39,180 bases of DNA from an uncultured Victivallales bacterium (lineage in GTDB: Bacteria; Verrucomicrobiota; Lentisphaeria; Oligosphaerales; JAFGRS01), in NCBI GenBank assembly GCA_903837355.1, contig CAILUI010000398.1, forward strand, positions 1 to 39,180. The letters run 5' to 3'. The notes below the pieces were generated by a model, which ran no database searches, had not been told where the DNA came from, and saw only the letters and a list, made by a program, of their open reading frames with translations. Positions within the stretch are counted from its first letter, which is position 1. The number at the start of each line of letters is the position of its first letter. The translations under genes were made by a program, and so were the position numbers. Shown here piece by piece: positions 34,101 to 39,180 of this stretch.

Positions 34101-35645
34101 CCCATGCGGTTGCGCTGGAATGACCTACGCGCACAAGGCAAGTCACTGAGCCTGGGTGAGTACGGCGTCAAGACGCACCCGGCCTGGGCGGTCGAGAATG
34201 GCGGCAACGGCTATCACATTGTGCGCACCGAGGAGGAGCAGAAGCAGCTCTTCATGGCGGTGGCCCACTACGGTTTCGGCATGGGCGGCTCGAAGGTGCA
34301 GAACTGGTGCCTGCGCGATGCCGCACAGAACGTCTTCCCGTGGGGCGTGTTCTACCCGGGGCCGCTGATTCCCAAGGATGTCGCCTATACCCACCGCAAC
34401 CTGAGCCTGCTCATGCGGCTCTTTGCGCCGCGCTACGAGGCCCCGGCGCTGACGGTCCTGCTCTGCGACAACCTGCGCCTGGGCAACCAGGCCAGCCTCG
34501 GCCTCGACGCGGGCTACCGTAGCTTCGAGGCGCTGCTCGGGCTGCATGCCGACTTCAATGTCATGAGCGACTGGCACGCCGACGAGATTCCGGCCGCGAC
34601 GCGGGTCATGATCTACCCCGCGGCACTGTGCCCGGACGATGCCAGCTTCGAGAAGATCGTGAACTGGGTCGAGCAGGGCGGGACACTGCTGGTCACGGGC
34701 GACTTCACGTATAGCGGCGAGCGCCGCCAGGAACGCAGCGAGCGGCTCGGCCGCCTGGCCGGGGTGGCGTGGGGCGCCAGCCGCTACGCGCCGACCGAGC
34801 GCCCGGCACAGGCCGGCATGGCCGTGACGGCTGCCGCCGGCACGCCGGCCGTGCTGTCAACGGCGGCGCCGATGCTGAACGGCAAAGCGGGCACGGCCCA
34901 GGTCCTGGCCAGCAGCGCCGACGGCACGCCAGTGCTGTCGCGGAACAGGCTGGGGAAGGGCACGGTCGTGTTCTGCGCCGATCCGCTGGAACTGAACACC
35001 GACGTCGCCGCGATCCGTGGGCTCTACCGCTGGTTCCTGGCCGAGGCCGGGATCGCGCCCCTGTCCGTCACTCCCGACGATCCCGAACTGTACGCCTTCC
35101 AGGCGCCGACCCGCGGCGGCGCGACCTGGGTCCTGTTCAACCGGCACGCCAGCGGCGACGAGACCGTGGCCAGCGTCGCGACGCCGGCGGGAGCGGTCAC
35201 GCTCGGCGTGCGCGGCGGCTACCCTGCCCTGGCCGGCGTCAGCAACGCCGGCCGGGTGCTGGTACTCGGGGGCAGTCGGACCTGTGCGGTGGGCGGCCAG
35301 AACGTGGTCGCGGGCGAGGGGCTCTGCACGGCGGTCGCTCTGGATGACGCCGACCTGCGGCAGAGCGCCGCGGTGCTGCTGCTGCCGTTCTCTCCGGGTC
35401 AGGCGACGCTGACCTCGGCGGCGCGGGCCTGGGAGAAGCCGCTGGTGCTGCTCGGGGACCTCGAGGGCGGGCGTTTCCGCGTCCTGGAGGCCCTGTCGGC
35501 AGCCGCGGGCAAGAGCATCACCGTGGACTTCGACGCCGACCGCGCCACCCTCGTGGCGTTGGTCTGCGAAGCGCCCGATCGCGAACGCTGGCAGGCGCAT
35601 CTCGACCGCTTGATCGATCGCCCGGAACAGCTGCCCGGGTACTGA
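31170..35645 (+). CDS. Very large secreted GH-A glycosidase (beta-galactosidase-like) with duplicated binding modules
   Basis: A 1491-residue exported protein. After a signal peptide (about 1-23) there are two related carbohydrate-binding-type jelly rolls (about 24-170 and 310-465). They share NGGFE/DGGFE starts, AFRDFVQVT/EFRDVAQVR and CGIFNAAGQAWFDNW/CGIYNASGTAWFDAF motifs. Between them is a GATase-like segment (about 190-300). A beta domain (about 610-730) leads to a GH-A barrel (about 735-1070), then a second GATase-like domain (about 1110-1300, as in GH42 trimerisation domains) and a beta tail. The nucleophile candidate is E997 in SLGEYGVKTHPAW. At the usual Asn-Glu acid/base site the sequence reads WYINGDY (N845, G846, D847), so the Glu is absent or shifted. 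GGAG sits 7 nt before the ATG. It is the last gene of the enolase-led operon. Confidence 0.8.
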   Translation: MHKVHLAAGLAMLLAWSAGGAEAIRSLAINGGFEAGAAGWSLPARTAQVLPLAERGAGLAVNGNAGVTQEVFIGTLRGTWTAAVDVKAEGIRAADGGPGYAYAAVYQIDGRGEIVAFRDFVQVTDRADWQRHSFTFDINPAAETVSLRCGIFNAAGQAWFDNWTLVAGPTPRRFDEVQSPALDRGDATGVVGLFREEGFPAKGAASTPAVLQGALAAAGLTVQYLSAADLANPAVLRPDAIDLVVLPYGESFPAAARESFISYLHRGGDFIAMGGYAFNHLLVRQDERWVPESEVLAMRLAEAMQPARSMLRDGGFEGDQAGGAPGAGGWTRVAAADCTVVEEAPWAGARCARVVAPEEAGRGQPGWEQRVPATPGRRYRFRAAVHTRSVATSGFAYLALYQHDAQDKLVEFRDVAQVRGTTAWKEVTYDVTAAPTTTVFVAKCGIYNASGTAWFDAFQLADTTGLEAKPMNTATGRPEDGLVVGAAQIGAFDADYRLRRVQSLRAATGQALFPATAASGPVQGWAASAVRGVDQTRWTPLLEAYDRYERPRGAAGALLIHYNGFFSSSAWAYFGVEDRDLFAADQPAMLDGLGKLARSMVRGLYLRNLSTDFASYAPGAAAKIAVTLENRGATAPEVEVRFTVTAAGATAPLFAATRTVPAAAHAAAPIELGFTLPADSRGLLRVGATLRLAGQDLDEAETGCVALAPAGTFTQPGLTFKDNLLRYGERPLFLFGCDTYGNSYTSSTENPLWWAREHAACRDFGFEIYENLQYSNPGHRMTEWDWRNFQGMAQLTQEHNLVFMPCVLVGHNVAISDAELAAQSQQCREYAERLKDTPRLLWYINGDYQLRHDDKEALRAKWNAFLQTRYGGIEALREGWRQPLPAARLGELPFPPVNSGRWEDTAQVDLLRFQVQLMTDWNLAHVAAIRSADTVHPTTSEYYCFPFDGMDLRLTIATQDVANTGYFDEPKRDVDLLPMRLRWNDLRAQGKSLSLGEYGVKTHPAWAVENGGNGYHIVRTEEEQKQLFMAVAHYGFGMGGSKVQNWCLRDAAQNVFPWGVFYPGPLIPKDVAYTHRNLSLLMRLFAPRYEAPALTVLLCDNLRLGNQASLGLDAGYRSFEALLGLHADFNVMSDWHADEIPAATRVMIYPAALCPDDASFEKIVNWVEQGGTLLVTGDFTYSGERRQERSERLGRLAGVAWGASRYAPTERPAQAGMAVTAAAGTPAVLSTAAPMLNGKAGTAQVLASSADGTPVLSRNRLGKGTVVFCADPLELNTDVAAIRGLYRWFLAEAGIAPLSVTPDDPELYAFQAPTRGGATWVLFNRHASGDETVASVATPAGAVTLGVRGGYPALAGVSNAGRVLVLGGSRTCAVGGQNVVAGEGLCTAVALDDADLRQSAAVLLLPFSPGQATLTSAARAWEKPLVLLGDLEGGRFRVLEALSAAAGKSITVDFDADRATLVALVCEAPDRERWQAHLDRLIDRPEQLPGY

Positions 35646-35710
35646 GAAGGTGTGGAAAGAAGCGCCCGCCAGGCTGTCCGCAAGCCACGTTCCACGGTCC
35701 AGCCAGGCAC

Positions 35711-35734
35711 GATTCCGGCACCGATTCCGGCACC
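35711..35734. repeat. Two tandem copies of a 12-bp unit between convergent genes
   Basis: GATTCCGGCACC occurs twice in tandem and is followed by a partial third copy, in the 125-bp gap between two convergent stop codons. No intrinsic terminator with a T-run is visible in this gap. Confidence 0.7.
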
Positions 35735-35770
35735 GACCCCGGTTTCTTCACCGCTTCTGACGGGCTGCCT

Positions 35771-38533
35771 CTACAGCGCTCCGGGCAGGGGCGCCTGGCG
35801 CAGGCCCTCGAGGCTGGCCTGCCAGGCCGCGGTATCCGGCCCAAAGTAGTACAGCGCGCACGAGCGGCCCTGCAGCTTCAAGGTCAGCGTCCCCTCCGCT
35901 GCCGCGCTCACCTGCTCCTGCTGTTCCAGCCAGTCCAGCACCCGGTAGGAACCCGCCGGCACGCTGACCTGCACCGCGATGTCGACCGCGGGATCGCGGT
36001 AGGCCAGGCGCTGCTCGATGTCGCCTCTGTACTCGAACTTGAAGCGCTCGCAGGCCGCCGTGCTCCAGAGCACCGCGACCGTCCCCGCGCCGACGGCGTA
36101 GGTATGGCAGTAGACCCCCGGCGTTACCGTGGTCGCCGGGCTGCCGGCGCTGGCCAGGGCAGCGCGTAGGAGCTGCTGGTCCACGTCTCGGGTTTCGGGC
36201 TGCCCCGCCGCGTAGTTGAGGTAGACGACACGGCTGCCGTTAGCCCGCGTCGCCGTGGTCACCAGGGCCTGCGTGCCGAGGGTAGCCAACGGAGTGCCCG
36301 CACTGCACTGGAAGAGCGGGCCGGGCAGCTTCACGGTGCGGCCCACGGCCAGCGCGCTGGCCGTCCAGCCGTCTGCCGTCGTCAGCGGATCGGCCGCCAG
36401 GGCGGCGCCCGTGCTGATCTCGCCCAGGCCCAGGCCACGCCCCAGCGTGCCGTCGCCCAAGGCCGCACGGGGCAGGTAGCCGAGGCCGTCGGCGAGGCGC
36501 GTGGGGACGGCTCCGTGGGTGATGAGGAGTCGCCCCGGCTTGGCGTCGAGCCAGGCCGGGAGCGCCTGCAGATGGCGCGCTGCCGACTCCCAGGGCGTGT
36601 AGATGAGCACGTCGTAGGCCTCCCACTGCGCCGGGTCCAGCGTCAGATCGGCGACGGCACAGTCGACATTCAGCCCATCCAGTGCCGTGCGCGTCAGCAG
36701 GTAAGCGGGCTGGTAGCCGACGGCGTGGACCACGCAGCGCAGACCGACGGCCAGAACCCGAGGCCGCGACTGCAGCGCGCCGTCCGCCTTGGCCCGGTTG
36801 AAGCCGCGCGCGGTCGCCAGCCAGGCGTCGAAGCGGTCACGGTGGTAGCCTTCCTGAGACTGGGCCCAGTCGCCTTCGCCCATCCACTCATTCTGCATGT
36901 CATCGAACTGCCCGGCTGCCACCACGTCGTAGGTCCAGCAGTAGGTCACCTGTGGATCCAGGTACGGCTTGCCGTGGCCGCCGACGCCGACCTCGAAGAT
37001 CACCCCCAGGCGCTTGCCGGCTTGCGTGGCCGCCGCGCGCAGATAGGGCAGGCTCTGGCGCCAGGGCTCGGACTGAGCCGGATTCCCGAAGCACTCGTAG
37101 TAGGCCGTACCGGTGTCGGCCAGGCGGTTCCAGAACAGGTAGTCGCCGCCATTGGAGACGTCCTCCGGATTCATCGAGGCCATGAAACTGCCGCCCCACG
37201 AGCGGGCCTCGGCCCCCATCGCCTGGGCGAACTTCAGCCACTCGTAGTGCGTCAGCGCGGTGAACACGAACTGGCGCCGGGCCGTCTGCTCCGCCGGCAG
37301 CTCGGCCGGCGCCTTCGGCTCAAACTGCTCCCACGCTGTCAGTCCCAGCGCCGCGGGCGGCAGGCTCTCGGTGCCGTAGGCGCGCAGGTAGTCCCAGAAG
37401 CCGCAGCGGGTCCCGTCGGCCAGGCGCAGCCCCTCGTCCCGGCCCTCCAGGTCGGTACGGAAGGCGGCCTTGTCCCACTCGCCGTAGCCCCAGGGGCCGC
37501 CGAACCACGGCCAGACGTAGTCGACCTGCTCGTAGTCGAGGATGCCCACGCCGCGCTGTCCGGCCAGCAGGCGGCGCACGGCCTCGCGGGTGGCCGGGTG
37601 ACAGTAGCTTACGCCGTGCATGCCGTTCTCGAAGCCGGGGGTGGTGTTGCGGGACTGCCCCGAGGGCGCCGTTCCCCAGGCCGCGGCCCGCGTGATCAAG
37701 CCCCGCATGCCCTCGGTGCCGGCGTTCTGCGTGCGCACGTCGATGCCGGCCTGGCGCGCCGCCACGATCAGCGCCTGGTCCTCGGCGCGCCAGCCCGAGG
37801 TCATGCCGGCCACGCCCAGGTTCGGCACCCGTTCGCGCGCCTTGGCCACGAACTCCTGGCCGGCCGGACTCACGAACCAGCTCATGGCCATGCCCATGTA
37901 GACGCGCGGCAGCGCCGGCAGCCGTACGGCCGGAGCCACGCCGGTGGGGGGCAGGCTGTCCGTGTCCTGCATCAGCGGCAGCACATCCCGCAGTCCGCTG
38001 GCCGTGTGGATCTGGAGGTTGGCTACCCAGTAGACGGCCTGGCTCCCGTGCCCCGAGCTCTCGAAGCTGATCCCGGTGATCTTCCCCGGCTCCCGTTTCC
38101 CGTCGCCAAACTGCCACAGATTGAGGGCCTCACCGCGCCGGTCGACGTGCTGCCAGCCCTTGCCGCTGCCGGCCGCCACGTCCACCGTACTGACCCAGCG
38201 GTCGCCGTCGGCCTCGGTCAGGTAGATGGCCAGGCCCGCCGGACCGCTGCTGCTCTCCACCAGAACATCGAAGGCGTAGCCATCCGGCGCGTCGGCACGC
38301 AGGGCCACGCTCGTCACTCCCCAATCGGGACATCCCGGCGCCTGCTCCCACTCCAGCCGCACCGCCCAGGGGGCCTTGTCGGCAGGGGGTGCAAGAACAT
38401 CGATAGCTTTCATGTACAAGGCGTTGTAGAGATTGAGGAACTGCCGCCGGGCATCCTGGAGCTCGTCCGCCGGGGCGGGGCAAGTCAGGGCCAGGAAGGC
38501 GAGGCTGCTCAACAGGCGAGACCACGAACTCAT
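35771..38533 (-). CDS. Secreted 920-aa protein of unknown activity, glycosidase-like architecture
   Basis: A 920-residue exported protein. The start is set at 38533, where AAGGA lies 7 nt upstream and a clear signal peptide follows (SSWSRLLSSLAFLALTCPAPA); an in-frame ATG 23 codons earlier has neither. A beta-sandwich binding-type domain covers about residues 45-205. A barrel-like region (about 225-620) contains ILDYEQVDYVWPWFGGPWGYGEWD, GSFMASMNPEDVSNGGDYLFWNRLADTG and IFEVGVGGHGKPY, with E and D residues that could be catalytic. A GATase-like segment (about 640-760: YDVLIYTPWESAARHLQALP, GRLLITHGAVP) and C-terminal beta domains follow. I do not recognise the family. It is convergent with the long glycosidase gene and forms its own transcription unit, but its content fits the same polysaccharide theme. 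Confidence 0.7.
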   Translation of the reverse strand: MSSWSRLLSSLAFLALTCPAPADELQDARRQFLNLYNALYMKAIDVLAPPADKAPWAVRLEWEQAPGCPDWGVTSVALRADAPDGYAFDVLVESSSGPAGLAIYLTEADGDRWVSTVDVAAGSGKGWQHVDRRGEALNLWQFGDGKREPGKITGISFESSGHGSQAVYWVANLQIHTASGLRDVLPLMQDTDSLPPTGVAPAVRLPALPRVYMGMAMSWFVSPAGQEFVAKARERVPNLGVAGMTSGWRAEDQALIVAARQAGIDVRTQNAGTEGMRGLITRAAAWGTAPSGQSRNTTPGFENGMHGVSYCHPATREAVRRLLAGQRGVGILDYEQVDYVWPWFGGPWGYGEWDKAAFRTDLEGRDEGLRLADGTRCGFWDYLRAYGTESLPPAALGLTAWEQFEPKAPAELPAEQTARRQFVFTALTHYEWLKFAQAMGAEARSWGGSFMASMNPEDVSNGGDYLFWNRLADTGTAYYECFGNPAQSEPWRQSLPYLRAAATQAGKRLGVIFEVGVGGHGKPYLDPQVTYCWTYDVVAAGQFDDMQNEWMGEGDWAQSQEGYHRDRFDAWLATARGFNRAKADGALQSRPRVLAVGLRCVVHAVGYQPAYLLTRTALDGLNVDCAVADLTLDPAQWEAYDVLIYTPWESAARHLQALPAWLDAKPGRLLITHGAVPTRLADGLGYLPRAALGDGTLGRGLGLGEISTGAALAADPLTTADGWTASALAVGRTVKLPGPLFQCSAGTPLATLGTQALVTTATRANGSRVVYLNYAAGQPETRDVDQQLLRAALASAGSPATTVTPGVYCHTYAVGAGTVAVLWSTAACERFKFEYRGDIEQRLAYRDPAVDIAVQVSVPAGSYRVLDWLEQQEQVSAAAEGTLTLKLQGRSCALYYFGPDTAAWQASLEGLRQAPLPGAL

Positions 38534-38669
38534 CGCTGCGTCCTTGGGTTGGGCCAGCGGCAGACCGTCTGGCCGCCGGGGGGAGTCACTGTCCGCACCC
38601 ACGATAGCGGCGGTGCACCAGGATTCCAGCAGCCGCCCTGCCGGCGAGTACCGCGAACCCGCCCGAGAC

Positions 38670-38700
38670 GGGCTTGGCAGCGCGGGCTCCAGCCAAGCCC
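38670..38700. other. Stem-loop upstream of the 920-aa protein gene
   Basis: GGGCTTGGC (38670-38678) pairs perfectly with GCCAAGCCC (38692-38700) around a 13-nt loop, and a second small hairpin CCGGC..GCCGG follows at 38701-38714. There is no T-run. It could be an operator or part of the repeat-rich stretch that follows. Confidence 0.4.
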
Positions 38701-38724
38701 CCGGCTGGCGCCGGACATACCGAC

Positions 38725-38827
38725 ATGAGACTGGCGGGTGCCGTACGGGTTCAGAGTTCGCGCTTCAGCGTGTCCCCAGGACAGCCACAAGGCTGAACTC
38801 TGAACGAAGATCGCCGTCAAGTCTCAT
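38725..38827. repeat. 103-bp imperfect inverted repeat element
   Basis: The outer arms ATGAGAC (38725-38731) and GTCTCAT (38821-38827) and the inner arms GTTCAGAGTTC (38749-38759) and GAACTCTGAAC (38795-38805) are perfect inverted pairs. The 17 bp between them on each side are partly complementary. The whole could be a small non-autonomous mobile element, insertion-sequence remnant or extended hairpin. No coding sequence is inside. From 38828 to about 39054 I see nothing else. Confidence 0.6.
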
Positions 38828-39054
38828 ACAAAGGGGATGCCCAAAGGCATTGCGGCAGGCTGCGAGAGCCTGCGGGAGACGCTTTCTTGAATCAGCTCTG
38901 GGCCGACAGGGCGACAGGACCCGCCGGGGGACGGCTCGGGAGGGCCGCCCCTACTCCAGGATGGAACCGCTCTGGGCCTGTGACAGGGCTGTTCCAAGAT
39001 CGCGGTTCCCGCTACGGGTGAGCGCGTGAGAACGTGAAGGCGTGGATTCGTGGG

Positions 39055-39180
39055 CCGGGTAGACCTGGGCGTTGCCGCCCAGGTCCCCCACAGATCCGTA
39101 CGTGCGCAACTAACGCATACGGTTCCTCAGGTCACGGGTCTGGTTGCGCCATAGACGGAATGCACCACCCGGGGCGGAGG
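39055..39180 (-). mobile_element. 3' end of a group II intron (domains V and VI), running off the right edge
   Basis: Read on the minus strand, 39125-39093 gives GAACCGTATGCG..CGCACGTACGGATC, the shape of group II intron domain V (two-part stem with internal bulge). It is followed by TGTGGGGG and a second hairpin with arms GCCCAGGT/ACCTGGGC (39084-39063), then CTACCC, matching domain VI with its bulged A near the 3' splice site. The last frame upstream of domain V ends in RNRMR-stop at 39112-39110. The body of the intron and its reverse transcriptase would lie beyond the window. The catalytic triad position reads AAC rather than the usual AGC, so the copy may be inactive. The exact 3' splice site is uncertain, near 39055. 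Confidence 0.55.

Noticed and set aside
36515..38728. 737-residue plus-strand open frame opposite the 920-aa protein gene
   Set aside because: The minus-strand product has a signal peptide, ribosome site and ordered domains. The plus-strand frame is His/Arg/Gly-rich with none of these.

Overview
The window is a high-GC bacterial segment (I estimate mid-to-high 60s percent GC) made almost entirely of large carbohydrate-active and carbohydrate-catabolism genes, with mobile-element debris at both edges and two arrays of a 10-bp palindrome. The family mix points to the PVC superphylum (Lentisphaerota or Kiritimatiellota-like, possibly Planctomycetota) or to Armatimonadota. That mix is an ArsR-type regulator with a sugar-sensor-like domain, a pyruvate-formate-lyase-like enzyme, UroD-like and enolase-superfamily proteins, LamG-bearing glycosidases, a GH127/146 enzyme with a DUF6805-like tail, and a choice-of-anchor beta-helix protein. 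The phylum cannot be fixed without database searches.

Layout. (1) 1-993: the first codons of an IS1634-like transposase on the minus strand, an AT-rich strip, then 17 copies of a TTTCGCGAAA-type palindrome spaced 35-37 bp apart, and a strong sigma70-type promoter at 922-949. (2) 994-7263: a tight plus-strand operon of regulator, glycyl radical enzyme, secreted helical-toroid protein and a 67-residue protein. (3) 7326-10960: a minus-strand pirin, then a plus-strand secreted TIM-barrel protein and a divergent deacetylase-like protein. (4) 10961-13197: a decayed tyrosine recombinase (minus strand) with a recognisable promoter, a second palindrome array that becomes a perfect 40-bp tandem repeat, and a short-motif tandem repeat. 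(5) 13198-23286: three large secreted hydrolases (GH50-like, LamG-GH2, GH127/146), with a duplicated palindromic element before the last. (6) 23313-35645: a divergent UroD-like gene and an enolase-superfamily gene, the latter leading an operon with a GH99-like/WbsX-LamG enzyme, a beta-helix surface protein and a 1491-residue GH-A glycosidase. (7) 35771-38533: a convergent 920-residue secreted protein of unknown activity. (8) 38603-39180: inverted repeats and, on the minus strand, what looks like the 3' end (domains V and VI) of a group II intron.

How the genes could work together (inference): eight secreted proteins would bind and cut a complex plant or algal polysaccharide containing L-arabinofuranose and beta-galacto- or uronic-type linkages. 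Cytoplasmic enzymes (glycyl radical enzyme, enolase-superfamily dehydratase or epimerase, UroD-like protein) would process the released sugars or acids. The ArsR-type protein is a candidate sugar-responsive regulator of its own operon. No transporter, SusC/D pair, sulfatase or radical-SAM activase is visible, so the pathway is incomplete here. The most unusual non-coding feature is the pair of TTTCGCGAAA arrays, each next to a recombination gene and upstream of a carbohydrate operon.
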